Source: JAAYOS01 sp050950785
Lineage (GTDB): Bacteria; Bacillota; Clostridia; Oscillospirales; JAAYOS01
DNA length: 64,000 nucleotides
Direction of reading: 5' to 3'
Assembly (NCBI GenBank): GCA_050950785.1
Contig: JBMNIG010000006.1
Span: forward strand, 1-64,000
Part shown: in pieces, positions 25,194 through 33,923 of the stretch
Position numbering within the stretch: the stretch's first letter is position 1
How the letters are laid out: every line of letters starts with the position of its first letter
The notes under the pieces: generated by a model
Told to the model about the DNA's origin: nothing
What the model saw: only the letters and a program-made list of their open reading frames with translations
Databases searched by the model: none
Translations under genes and position numbers: made by a program

Positions 25194-26813
25194 ATGGGCA
25201 TGAATAAAATCATAGTCGAAAAATGGCGTCCTGCAATTCTGTCTTATGAAAGCAATCACTCATACCAAAACCCTTTCCTCGATGTCAGTATCTCGGCAGA
25301 GTTTGTCGGTCCATCCGGCAAAAGAATATACCGTGAGGCATACTGGGATGGAGAAAACAATTACAAGATTTCCTTTGCCCCTACCGAAGTCGGTGAGTGG
25401 AAATGGGAACTCTCAGCTCCTGACAAAACCGGCCTCAAGGGTACTAAGGGTAGCCTGGTGTGTGTCGAGTACACCGGCAATCTTGATATTTACAAACATG
25501 GCTTCCTTAAAGTGCATCCTTGCGGCAGATATCTAACCTATGATGACGGCACTCCGTTTTTTTGGCTTGGTGACACCCATTGGGGTTTTGCATTCAACGA
25601 AAAATGGGACGAGTCCAACCATCCAAATATGGACAGCATGTTCCGCGGCATGGCTGACAAACGGGCTGAACAGGGTTTTAATGTATACCAAACAAATCTC
25701 CGCAGCGAAGGGGGTTTTCATGGCGAAAAGTCTCGGTATTGGGCCGGTGAGGAGCCGGGCTTACTGCCAAATGTAGAGTTTTATCAAAATGAACTCGACC
25801 GTAGAATGAAGTATCTTGCCGACCAGGGCTTTGTTAATGCACTTGGCTTTGCGTGGAGCGGATCTGTTATCGGTAAACTGCAGCTCCAGAAGAATCTGGC
25901 AAGATATATTGTAGCCCGCTACGGCGCATATCCAATGGTATGGGCCCTTGCCGGAGAGGTTGCGGGATATTTTGGTGGCGAAAACCGCCAGCAATGTATC
26001 GATGGTTGGCGCGAGGTGGCAAAGTACGTCGAGAGCATTGACGGATATGGCACCCTGCAAACTGCTCACTACACAAATGAGCGGCCATTTGCCAATTATT
26101 ATCAGGACGAGGATTGGTTCGATTTTACACTGAACCAGGCAGGACATGGTGATTTCCCAATTAGCGCAAAGCATTACCGAGAACATCGAAAGCTCTATCC
26201 ATCAAAACCCTTTATCGAAAGTGAGGCGCTATACGAGTTTGTCTCCACACTTGAGGAGCTCGGTAGTCGCATTTGCACCGCCGATATGTTGCGCCGGGTC
26301 GCTTACATGTCAATACAACTTGGTGGGTGCGGATACACATATGGAGCCCAAGGCATATGGGATCACGTATGGGAGAAGCCCGAGAAACCAAATCCCTTCA
26401 ATATTTTTAACAAGCATGGCATCACGTGGTATGAGGCGATTGAAGGCGAAGGCGCTGTGCAGATGGGATATATGCGGAAATTTTATGAAAATGAATGCTT
26501 CTGGGAGCTTAGACCAATTGAGAACATAAAAACAGATATTGCATTTTCAGACGAAAATCTTTTCGGAATGTTTGCTCCGATGGTCACAGGCAATGATGAT
26601 ATGTCACGCATAATCATATACTACGGCGCAGCGACAAGAGGCAGATGCACACTTACTGGTTTAAAAAACACAGAGTACACCGCAAAATGGTTTGATCCTA
26701 GATCGGGTAAATACATCGAAGTTGATCAAATGATTACTCCGGAAGACGGGTCATGGAAAGCATTTGAAAGGCCTACTTCTGACGACTGGCTTCTTGTCCT
26801 AAAGGTTAATTGA
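25194..26813 (+). CDS. DUF5060/DUF4038 glycoside hydrolase (GH140-like)
   Basis: A 539-residue cytoplasmic glycosidase. The start at 25194 follows GGAGGTGG at 25182-25189; an upstream in-frame ATG at 25152 has no such site. The N-terminal 90 residues are a DUF5060-type beta-sandwich (YREAYWDGENNYKISFAPTEVGE in pieces). A TIM-barrel DUF4038 domain follows (TPFFWLGDTHWG, then ARYGAYPMVWALAGEVAGYF). A C-terminal beta domain ends the protein. Acidic residues in the AGEVAG and IESEALYEF segments are candidate catalytic groups. Characterised relatives in GH140 are apiosidases acting on rhamnogalacturonan II. The absence of a signal peptide means the substrate must be imported first. The exact linkage cannot be told. 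Confidence 0.85.
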   Translation: MGMNKIIVEKWRPAILSYESNHSYQNPFLDVSISAEFVGPSGKRIYREAYWDGENNYKISFAPTEVGEWKWELSAPDKTGLKGTKGSLVCVEYTGNLDIYKHGFLKVHPCGRYLTYDDGTPFFWLGDTHWGFAFNEKWDESNHPNMDSMFRGMADKRAEQGFNVYQTNLRSEGGFHGEKSRYWAGEEPGLLPNVEFYQNELDRRMKYLADQGFVNALGFAWSGSVIGKLQLQKNLARYIVARYGAYPMVWALAGEVAGYFGGENRQQCIDGWREVAKYVESIDGYGTLQTAHYTNERPFANYYQDEDWFDFTLNQAGHGDFPISAKHYREHRKLYPSKPFIESEALYEFVSTLEELGSRICTADMLRRVAYMSIQLGGCGYTYGAQGIWDHVWEKPEKPNPFNIFNKHGITWYEAIEGEGAVQMGYMRKFYENECFWELRPIENIKTDIAFSDENLFGMFAPMVTGNDDMSRIIIYYGAATRGRCTLTGLKNTEYTAKWFDPRSGKYIEVDQMITPEDGSWKAFERPTSDDWLLVLKVN

Positions 26814-26904
26814 TATGGACTAAATGTTGCAGTCTAAAATGCGACACGTCCATATGATAAACAGGTAGCTCGAGCGGTGCAAGCCGTCGATTGAAAGTTG
26901 CGTT

Positions 26905-26942
26905 TTGGCACTCTTCATGACTAAAGTCATGGGCGTTCGGCT
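26905..26942 (-). mobile_element. IS200/IS605-type end remnant
   Basis: Read on the minus strand, GCCCATGACTTTAGTCATG followed by AAGAGTGCCAA resembles the right-end hairpin of IS200/IS605 elements and the similar motif at about 2461-2490. The CATGAC/GTCATG stem is perfect. No transposase frame is nearby. Confidence 0.4.
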
Positions 26943-26972
26943 AAAGTTCATTGTAAACATGTACGATAGAAA

Positions 26973-27020
26973 CGCCCAACCACTGTTGCACCAAGTGCAC
27001 AATGGTTGGGCGCTTTTATT
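26973..27020. terminator. Terminator between DUF4038 gene and hppA (convergent)
   Basis: CGCCCAACCA..GTTGCAC (26973-26991) pairs with GTGCAC..TGGTTGGGCG (26996-27012), followed by CTTTTATTTTG. The two flanking genes converge on it. Confidence 0.8.
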
Positions 27021-27060
27021 TTGTATCTGTCATCCATCAGATACGCAAAGCGTATCTGTT

Positions 27061-29250
27061 TTATTTGCTTAAAAGGCGAGCCAAAAGATCAACAAGATTA
27101 TACTTGGAAAAAATACTTATGGTAACCAAAGAGACAACTGACATGATCTTAATGAAAATATCAAGAGAAGGACCAACAGTGTCTTTAAGGGGATCACCTA
27201 CTGTATCTCCAACCACTGCAGCGTCATGAGCGGCAGTTCCCTTCTTATGACCTTCAATAGCTCCGGTTTCAATATACTTCTTGGCATTATCCCAGGCACC
27301 ACCGGCATTACCTGTGAATATTGCAAGCATTACTGCCGAGAGAGTAGAACCAATCAAAAGTCCACCAACGAATTCGGGACCAAACAGGAATCCACATGCT
27401 ACCGGCACAACTATAGCAAGCATTGAAGGAACCTTCATTTCTCTAATGGCACCTTGTGAGCTGATCTCAATACATGTCTTATAGTCAGGGGATGCAGTGC
27501 CCTCAAGGATACCGGGAATCGTTTTGAACTGACGGCGTACTTCATCAACCATTCGCCTTGCAGCTTTTGCAACGGCATCAATGAGCATACCGCTGAACAT
27601 AAACGGTAGCGCTGCACCACAGAGTGCACCAACAAGAATAAGAGGATCAATGAGGTTAAGAATAAGATCGGTCGATGGATCATTGTAAGAATAGAGATAG
27701 CTGACCATAAGGGACAGTGCCGCTAGCGCAGCGGATCCGATTGCAAAGCCTTTTCCGATTGCGGCAGTCGTATTTCCTACTGAGTCAAGCTTATCGGTAA
27801 TTTCCCGAACCTTTGGCTCAAGTTTGCTCATTTCAGCTATACCGCCCGCGTTATCTGAAATAGGACCATAAGTATCAACAGTAACAATTGCACTGACGAA
27901 ACTTAACATTCCAACCGCAGCCATAGAGACACCGTACATACCAGATATGTAGTATGATATCGCTATCGCCGCTCCGAGAATGGTAAGCGGAGCCATACAG
28001 CTTTTCATTCCTACTGCGAGACCCTGCGTAATAGTAAGAGCCGATCCTTCTGCGGATGCGGAAGCTATTTGGCGAGTTGGTTTATAGTCGTAAGAGGTGT
28101 AGTATTCGGCTATTATTCCGATAACGATTCCGGCAATAACACCGACAGCAGCTGCGATCCACGGAGATGCAAAGCCTGCTGCAAACCCAACACCTGAGAG
28201 ATCTTCTCCCTTAAACAATACTATTGTAATGAAAAATCCAAATACAATTGTGAGACCGGCAGACATCCATGTGGCACCGTTGAGTTCGCGGTGTGGATTA
28301 TCGGACAGCTTTTTGATCAGCAGATACGCAATTCCTATAACACAAGCAATAAGTCCGCCCGCTGCGAACAACAAAGGAAACAGGAGGAGCTTGCTCAAAA
28401 GACTAGTTGTTATTGTGCCACCGGTCATAACGCCTCCGGTGTACTCACTTGTGAGGAAAAGGTGGAAACCAAGAATTATCGCAGCAGTGATTGCACCGAC
28501 ATAGCTTTCAAGCAAGTCGCTTCCGAGACCGGCAACGTCCCCAACGTTATCACCAACATTGTCTGCAATCGTGGCTGGGTTTCTCGGGTCATCCTCAGGG
28601 ATATGTGCCTCAGTTTTACCTACCAGATCTGCTCCCATATCAGCCGCCTTAGTGTAGATTCCTCCACCAACACGGTTAAACATGGCAATCAGCGAACATC
28701 CGAGGGCATAACCGGAAAGGACCATTGTAAATGGAACAAATTCAACTCCGAGCCAGTTAGAAATTAAAACGACATTTTCAATTTCCAACATTTTGAGCCC
28801 AAGGCCAAATATTACATATACTAAAAATAGTCCCAGAAGGGCAAACCCTCCAACACATAGGCCCATAACGCTCCCGCCTCTGAAAGCCACTTTGAGGGTA
28901 CTTCCCAGTTTCTTTGTAACGCGGGCTTCATTTGCGACCCTAACGTTTGCGTATGTAGCAATCCTCATTCCCACAAAACCTGCAGCAGCACTCATAATTG
29001 CGCCTATAGCAAAAGCCGCTGCGGTGTAAACGTCAACGAGGATAGACAACGCTGCAATAATGAAAATTGATACTATTAGAATTATTTTGTACTCGTAGCC
29101 TATAAAGGCGTTTGCGCCAATTCGAATAGCTGACGCAATTTCGGACATCTTTTCAGTGCCTTCATCCATCTTTTTTACTTTAATAAAGTTCATGGCTGAA
29201 AAACCAAGTGCAAGTAAAGATGAGATGATAACAAGGGCTAGGATGCTCAT
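27061..29250 (-). CDS. hppA: K+-dependent membrane-bound ion-pumping pyrophosphatase
   Basis: A 729-residue integral membrane protein with about sixteen membrane helices. It hydrolyses pyrophosphate and pumps H+ and/or Na+ across the membrane. The catalytic loops are visible: KAADMGADLVGKTEAHIPED, NPATIADNVGDNVGDVAG and DTYGPISDNAGGIAEM. GNTTAAIGKGFAIGSAAL carries Ala and Gly at the two positions where K+-independent enzymes have Lys and Thr, which marks the K+-dependent subfamily. GGAAGGAGA precedes the ATG. Whether it pumps Na+ or H+ cannot be read safely from these motifs. It has a strong promoter and no operon partners. Confidence 0.96.
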   Translation of the reverse strand: MSILALVIISSLLALGFSAMNFIKVKKMDEGTEKMSEIASAIRIGANAFIGYEYKIILIVSIFIIAALSILVDVYTAAAFAIGAIMSAAAGFVGMRIATYANVRVANEARVTKKLGSTLKVAFRGGSVMGLCVGGFALLGLFLVYVIFGLGLKMLEIENVVLISNWLGVEFVPFTMVLSGYALGCSLIAMFNRVGGGIYTKAADMGADLVGKTEAHIPEDDPRNPATIADNVGDNVGDVAGLGSDLLESYVGAITAAIILGFHLFLTSEYTGGVMTGGTITTSLLSKLLLFPLLFAAGGLIACVIGIAYLLIKKLSDNPHRELNGATWMSAGLTIVFGFFITIVLFKGEDLSGVGFAAGFASPWIAAAVGVIAGIVIGIIAEYYTSYDYKPTRQIASASAEGSALTITQGLAVGMKSCMAPLTILGAAIAISYYISGMYGVSMAAVGMLSFVSAIVTVDTYGPISDNAGGIAEMSKLEPKVREITDKLDSVGNTTAAIGKGFAIGSAALAALSLMVSYLYSYNDPSTDLILNLIDPLILVGALCGAALPFMFSGMLIDAVAKAARRMVDEVRRQFKTIPGILEGTASPDYKTCIEISSQGAIREMKVPSMLAIVVPVACGFLFGPEFVGGLLIGSTLSAVMLAIFTGNAGGAWDNAKKYIETGAIEGHKKGTAAHDAAVVGDTVGDPLKDTVGPSLDIFIKIMSVVSLVTISIFSKYNLVDLLARLLSK

Positions 29251-29307
29251 TAATCAATCTCCTTCCACTGTCGACATGATACTATATTTTTTGACGACAA
29301 TGGTCTT

Positions 29308-29336
29308 ATTATATTATAGAACATTCATTTTTTCAA
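29308..29336 (-). promoter_or_regulatory. Promoter of hppA
   Basis: On the minus strand TTGAAA (29336-29331) and TATAAT (29313-29308) are 17 bases apart. Confidence 0.7.
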
Positions 29337-29456
29337 TTGTTGTTTCTTTACAGTCGATACCAGTATTTTATAGTGTTAATTTACAAAATATATTGCAAAA
29401 AATATTAAAGGTTAACTTTATCTCAGACGCCTTGATTCTAGGTATATTACACAGAT

Positions 29457-29876
29457 TTAATCATTTCTAATGCGAGTTCTCTTCCTTGCCACGATATATA
29501 GTGCCGTGGTGGAAATAAAATAAACTGCTGAGAAGACTAACAAAATTCTACTCCGCAGTTTCTTTTCGTCCGACGTCCACTTTGTTCGATGATCTTCACC
29601 TAGTCCGCCCGATGATATACTTTCGTTATCAGTTTGCACATCTGTCTTCTTTTGCAGCACATGTATTACAGTAGGTGCAAACATTGTTTCAAGATCAGGG
29701 CTTACATTCTGTTTGTGCACATTATCTTCCCTCGTTAACTGTCTTGAGTATGTTGGATCCCAGACCGCGACTTTTTCATTAAAGTCAAAATTTCCATTGA
29801 TACCGTATGCCTTTACTAATAGAGGCGCTATGATGAGCCATGCTAGTAGAATAATACCTACATGTTTCCTCTTCAA
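29457..29876 (-). CDS. Small membrane protein, unknown
   Basis: A protein of 139 residues with a hydrophobic N-terminal helix (about 7-22), a polar external stretch and a second membrane helix near the C-terminus (about 112-130) followed by a basic tail. The likely start is TTG at 29876, six bases after GAGGTG; the in-frame GTG at 29885 is part of that ribosome-binding site. It would place the central 90 residues outside the cell. No family is recognised. It lies upstream of hppA on the same strand, separated from it by the hppA promoter. Confidence 0.55.
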   Translation of the reverse strand: MKRKHVGIILLAWLIIAPLLVKAYGINGNFDFNEKVAVWDPTYSRQLTREDNVHKQNVSPDLETMFAPTVIHVLQKKTDVQTDNESISSGGLGEDHRTKWTSDEKKLRSRILLVFSAVYFISTTALYIVARKRTRIRND

Positions 29877-30209
29877 AACGATCACCTCATAAAGATTGTT
29901 ATTCGATTCATATTGTTTATGTTTATATTATATAACATTAAAAATCAAGAATAAATTAAAATTTGTAATATTATACATATAAATAATTTATTTGGAGATC
30001 ATCGGCACCGTACACTTGATGTAAAGTCACCCGACTTTAACCCCTATTAACACTTCAACTCCGTTACACATAAGATAGCAGTGAACGGTTTTACCCATGT
30101 CACTACACTTCATCCCGCGGCAACGCAACAGCAACCTGCTCCGTGGGCATTGGACAATTTTTACGGGCAAGACCGCTTAAAATTATAAAGTTCTGAACGG
30201 AGGTCCTTC

Positions 30210-30374
30210 ATGTCCCTAAAAAAAGCCTTACTCGGCCTAACAGGCGTCTCTGCGCTAACAACAGGTGCTTTCTTTGCTGGCAAGTACCTGGAAAGAAAAG
30301 AAACCCGAGAGATGCTCTTAAAGACGCTCCGCAAAGCAAAGAAATCCCGTCTATATAAACAATTTAAAAAGTAA
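30210..30374 (+). CDS. 54-residue basic membrane-anchored peptide
   Basis: A short frame starting at ATG 30210 with CGGAGG at 30199-30204. The product starts MSLKKALLGLTGVSALTTG and has one hydrophobic Gly/Ala-rich helix (about 6-24), then a strongly basic tail (LERKETREM, LRKAKKSRLYKQFKK). It resembles small membrane-anchored, DNA- or ribosome-binding peptides in size and charge, but no family is recognised. A hairpin follows directly. The good ribosome-binding site and clean stop support a real gene. The upstream gap 29877-30209 holds nothing else recognised. Confidence 0.6.
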   Translation: MSLKKALLGLTGVSALTTGAFFAGKYLERKETREMLLKTLRKAKKSRLYKQFKK

Positions 30375-30377
30375 CAA

Positions 30378-30412
30378 AGACAGGGTGTTTTTATATCCCT
30401 GTCTGAAAAAAC
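30378..30412 (+). terminator. Hairpin after 54-residue gene
   Basis: AGACAGGG (30378-30385) pairs with CCCTGTCT (30397-30404) around an 11-base T-rich loop. No T run follows on the plus strand, so termination is uncertain. Confidence 0.45.
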
Positions 30413-30578
30413 GTTTTGCCTGCAATCGGGAAGCGGACTACTCTTAGACCTCGCACCCGGTGTAGGCTTTTTTGTATCTATTATTTTTCGATTGGTTACG
30501 ACATGCAGGTCTCCTAGCATACAATGAAACAGGTAACAATCAACCGAACAAAAGCGCTATGAGTTTGAGGTGAAAATA

Positions 30579-31052
30579 ATGGCTGAACTTCCCAACAAGT
30601 ATAACACATATACCCTATCGTATCGCGATATACTGCCGGCTTACAAAAGCTTGTATATACAATTGCAGACTCCCAAGGGTTATGAAGTAAACCTTGTAAA
30701 TCGTATTGTTATTGCCCAAGGTGAACAACTGGGCATACGTTTTCTCAAAGAGCCGCAATTCCAACCCGGAAACCGCCGGATAATTCCGGTTTGCCTTGAT
30801 GACCGGTCCAATATACAGGCTGCAACTTGCTTCTTCTCCAATCCCACCGAGGTAAGCGGTGGCACATTGATCGAAGAATCAATGGTTCCAAAATTTGCGT
30901 ATCATCTAGGGGGTACTCCTGTCGAAGCACCGTTTTATCCCCGCACACTACAAGAAAACTCAAATTACATGCTTGTAGTTCGAAATGAGGGTTTTGCCCC
31001 CACAGATGTGCTGGTTTGTCTGCTCTTTACTGAAACACCACAGGAAGATTGA
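30579..31052 (+). CDS. Unknown 157-residue protein, possible phage-structural fold
   Basis: The start is the ATG at 30579, seven bases after GAGGTG. The protein is soluble, without signal peptide, and rich in beta-type sequence. The segment CFFSNPTEVSGGTLIEESMVP and the alternating pattern around it recall beta-sandwich head-decoration or fibre-tip proteins of phages, but this is a weak visual resemblance. No phage genes are adjacent. It is convergent with rsmI, whose stop lies four bases away. Function unknown. Confidence 0.65.
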   Translation: MAELPNKYNTYTLSYRDILPAYKSLYIQLQTPKGYEVNLVNRIVIAQGEQLGIRFLKEPQFQPGNRRIIPVCLDDRSNIQAATCFFSNPTEVSGGTLIEESMVPKFAYHLGGTPVEAPFYPRTLQENSNYMLVVRNEGFAPTDVLVCLLFTETPQED

Positions 31053-31056
31053 ACTT

Positions 31057-31899
31057 TCACTCATCCTTCTCGGCACGATTTGAGAGAATCTCACGGTAAA
31101 TCAAGTTCTTTGAAACTCCGTATTCCTGCGATGCTTGCCTTGCAGCCTCAGAGGCACCCGCTCCCTCTGCAACAAGTGCCAGCGCCCGATCTATCGCCTC
31201 TTCGTCTTTTGATTCCCCTTCACCCGATGCTCCTTCTATCACTAGCACAAATTCCCCTCTAGGGTCGTTTTCCATGTAATAAAGTTCTGCTCCGGCAAGT
31301 GTAGTTCTAATGCATTCCTCGTGAAGTTTGGTAAGCTCCCTGCAAATTGCTATTTTTCTGTCACCGCCCAATGTTTCCACAAAGTCTCTTAATGTCCTTC
31401 TAAGCTTGTGTGGAGCCTCATAAAAAACCATTGCCCGCTTTTCGTCCCGGATGGCATCTAGATGTTCACGCCGGGACTTTTTGCTTGTTGAAAGAAATCC
31501 CTCAAAGCAAAACCGTGAAGCCTGCAAACCTGAAATTGCTACTGCAGACACCACCGCACTTGCACCGGGCACTACAAGTACCTCTATACCCTCTTCTGCG
31601 CACAACTTTACCAACTCACTTCCCGGGTCACTAATAGCAGGCATTCCTGCATCTGTTACTAGTGCGCAGTTCTCCCCTGCTATAATTCGTGCAACGATTT
31701 TCTCGCCACTTTCAATACGATTGTGCTCATAGTAACTGACAACAGGCCTTGAAATATTAAAATGTGTCATAAGTTTGCGGGTAACGCGTGTGTCTTCAGC
31801 AGCAATAAAATCCACAGATTTTAAAGTTTCGACAGCACGAAAGGTCATATCTCCAAGATTTCCTATTGGTGTACCCACAATATAAAGCTTACCGGTCAT
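31057..31899 (-). CDS. rsmI: 16S rRNA 2'-O-ribose C1402 methyltransferase RsmI
   Basis: A 280-residue tetrapyrrole-methylase-fold enzyme that methylates the ribose of C1402 in 16S rRNA using SAM. It begins LYIVGTPIGNLGDMTFRAVE and continues DFIAAEDTRVTRKLMTHFNI, both hallmarks of RsmI. VTDAGMPAISDPGSELV near residues 81-97 is the SAM-site block. The C-terminal 45 residues form a small helical domain found in this family. AGAAAAGGA precedes the ATG. Confidence 0.96.
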   Translation of the reverse strand: MTGKLYIVGTPIGNLGDMTFRAVETLKSVDFIAAEDTRVTRKLMTHFNISRPVVSYYEHNRIESGEKIVARIIAGENCALVTDAGMPAISDPGSELVKLCAEEGIEVLVVPGASAVVSAVAISGLQASRFCFEGFLSTSKKSRREHLDAIRDEKRAMVFYEAPHKLRRTLRDFVETLGGDRKIAICRELTKLHEECIRTTLAGAELYYMENDPRGEFVLVIEGASGEGESKDEEAIDRALALVAEGAGASEAARQASQEYGVSKNLIYREILSNRAEKDE

Positions 31900-31968
31900 T
31901 TCTAAAATCCTTTTCTCATACGATTTCTAATACCACATTATTTAACAATGCTAAGCAAGAAATTTACT

Positions 31969-32012
31969 GCCCCTCAGGATCTCTATGGTGGCCCCTCAGG
32001 ATCTCTATGGTG
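31969..32012. repeat. Perfect 22-bp tandem duplication
   Basis: The unit GCCCCTCAGGATCTCTATGGTG occupies 31969-31990 and is repeated without change at 31991-32012, between rsmI and the tRNA methyltransferase gene. The rest of the 31900-32160 gap shows no gene. Confidence 0.9.
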
Positions 32013-32160
32013 GAATAAATTGCTGAAACCATCTCCCTCACTCCTGGCAAAAACCTCAGCGTTGTAGGCTCAAAAAGATAAATACCCGGAAAGGGATAGA
32101 ATAGTTATCCCAAAAAAAACAGCGTTTATTGCAATTATAGTGTATTTCCGGCATTCCGAT

Positions 32161-33069
32161 TTAAGGATGGCTTAGGGACTGACTTGGGTATCGATATGCT
32201 GCCAGATACTCCTCTGTGAAATCACCGTCATCGTCTCTTATGATAAAAGGAGGCAGCGTTCTAACACCCGGTCGCGCATTTTTTCTACCTGCAAGCAATA
32301 GCAGCTTAGGTTCTGCATAAACAGTATTGTGAATATACCGCAGTCTCTTTGGTTCAATTCCGGCTCCGCGCATGGCCAACACAAGATCACACAATCGCTC
32401 TGCGCGATAAACAACGGCAAACTCACCACCATTTTGTAATAATCGGGCGGCCGTTAGGCTAATCTCATCGATCCTAGCTCCAGCCTCGCTTCTGGCTATC
32501 CGCTTTTCTGCAAGTAAGCTTGGCTTTCCCGCCCCCTCCTTAAAATAGGGAGGGTTGCATACAACAGCCGTATATGCTCCAGCAGGAAGTTTACTATCAT
32601 TCGCACGTAGATCGGCATGTATAGCGCAAACCCTATCCTCAACACCATTGAGAGCAATATTTTCTTCCAGCAGATCGACCGCAGCCTTCTGAATATCAAT
32701 GCCGTCTATATGGGCTAAATGATAACGAGCAGCAAGAAGGATCGTCAACGCTCCCGATCCACAGCCCAAGTCACATATTTTACGTGCTTTTGAAGGGTGC
32801 AGAAAGGCCGATAAAAGGAAAGAATCCATCCCCAGTTTCTCATATGGCTCCCTTTGCAATAGCTTAAAGCCATTAATAAGGAGCTCAATACTTTCTTCCG
32901 CGGTACTCTTTGCCTTAAGTCCGAGTTCCATATTATTATTGTCATCACTGTTATCAATGTTCATATTATCCACGCAATCCAAGTTATCCATCTTACCCAT
33001 ATTGCTCACTTTGTCAATATTACCCATAATGTCACTTATCCTGTCCGAAGTATCATATCCTTCTAACAA
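32161..33069 (-). CDS. tRNA1(Val) adenine-37-N6-methyltransferase-like (TrmN6/YfiC)
   Basis: A SAM-dependent methyltransferase. The core starts near residue 58 (ESIELLINGFKLLQ), with GMDSFLLSAF, the SAM motif CDLGCGSGALTILLA and the catalytic NPPY (VVCNPPYFKEG). This order fits the TrmN6/YfiC family that methylates A37 of tRNA-Val. The first about 50 residues are an unusual low-complexity stretch rich in Asp, Asn and Met that relatives lack. The annotated start is TTG at 33069 with a weak ribosome-binding site; ATG at 33027 (AGGA 11 bases upstream) or ATG at 32931 are alternatives. If the short form is right, the extension is not made. Confidence 0.82.
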   Translation of the reverse strand: MLEGYDTSDRISDIMGNIDKVSNMGKMDNLDCVDNMNIDNSDDNNNMELGLKAKSTAEESIELLINGFKLLQREPYEKLGMDSFLLSAFLHPSKARKICDLGCGSGALTILLAARYHLAHIDGIDIQKAAVDLLEENIALNGVEDRVCAIHADLRANDSKLPAGAYTAVVCNPPYFKEGAGKPSLLAEKRIARSEAGARIDEISLTAARLLQNGGEFAVVYRAERLCDLVLAMRGAGIEPKRLRYIHNTVYAEPKLLLLAGRKNARPGVRTLPPFIIRDDDGDFTEEYLAAYRYPSQSLSHP

Positions 33070-33287
33070 GGCCTACAACATAAACACTCTAAGCAAAGCA
33101 TCAAGTAATTCAACAAATAAATATTACCTTGCGATACCGGCATGTAATATCACCAAGTAAAATCATCAAGCAAAACCACCATAGTTATCGGAAAGCAATA
33201 TCAACACTCAACGCCTCTTAAAGTAATATCTCCATATATCATCATCAGATAATCCAACCTGTTAAATAATAATAACAGCTCGTATGC

Positions 33288-33314
33288 AAAAAAGGGGGAA
33301 AATCCCCCTTTTCT
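33288..33314 (-). terminator. Terminator of ferredoxin gene
   Basis: A hairpin of GGGGG and CCCCC arms with a short AAAAT loop is flanked by A and T runs, 16 bases beyond the ferredoxin stop. The 33070-33287 stretch beyond it shows no gene. Confidence 0.8.
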
Positions 33315-33329
33315 TTTGATATGTATGAC

Positions 33330-33500
33330 TTAATCCTGAACAGGTGCGTCGACAGGGCAGACACTTGCGCATGCTCCGCAGTCAACACATGTATCAGCAT
33401 CAATCACATATTTGTCATCACCGGCTGTAATGCAGCTGACAGGGCATTCACCTTCGCATGCTCCGCAGCTGATGCATTCGTCCGTTATTTTATATGCCAC
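33330..33500 (-). CDS. 2[4Fe-4S] clostridial-type ferredoxin
   Basis: A 56-residue ferredoxin. Two cluster motifs, CISCGACEGECP and CVDCGACASVCP, each give Cys-x2-Cys-x2-Cys-x3-Cys-Pro, so the protein binds two [4Fe-4S] clusters and carries electrons at low potential in anaerobic metabolism. The start is GTG at 33500, preceded by GGAGGTG seven bases away. The length is the family's usual one. It is a single gene with its own promoter and terminator. Confidence 0.95.
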   Translation of the reverse strand: MAYKITDECISCGACEGECPVSCITAGDDKYVIDADTCVDCGACASVCPVDAPVQD

Positions 33501-33554
33501 GAACGTACACCTCCATATTTTTTAGCTAGCCTATCAATAAGCTCAGCCTTTCAT

Positions 33555-33582
33555 ATTTTATCATATCTTCCTTTTAAATCAA
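33555..33582 (-). promoter_or_regulatory. Promoter of ferredoxin gene
   Basis: On the minus strand TTGATT (33582-33577) and TAAAAT (33560-33555) are 16 bases apart, with TATGA just before the -10 box. The rest of the 33501-33923 gap holds no supported gene. Confidence 0.6.
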
Positions 33583-33923
33583 TTCCTAAAATATGTAAAC
33601 AAATTCCAGTTGGTCATTAATAGTAATCTATAAAAGTTTTGCTAAAGTAACTGCCTTTTCAGTTAAAACACGTCTAGTACTAGATTAGATACGAAGAAGG
33701 TATGGAATGAAATCCAATTGGGTATGGAATATTTGTTATCTTTAGTTGGCAATATTGATAATAGAGCAATGTCATACCCGACAAGCAACTTGAATATTTG
33801 GACGAGTTATTCGGCTATTTATTCAGCTAATTTTTCGGTGAATAATTCAATGAATAGTTCAGAAAATTATGCTATCAGCCATTGGACTGTCAGAACATCA
33901 AATTATATGTGAGGTTAAGGATA

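Noticed and set aside
33718..33912. 64-codon plus-strand frame upstream of the ctsR region
   Set aside because: There is no ribosome-binding site, and the sequence is low-complexity (Asn/Ser/Tyr) from AT-rich repeats.
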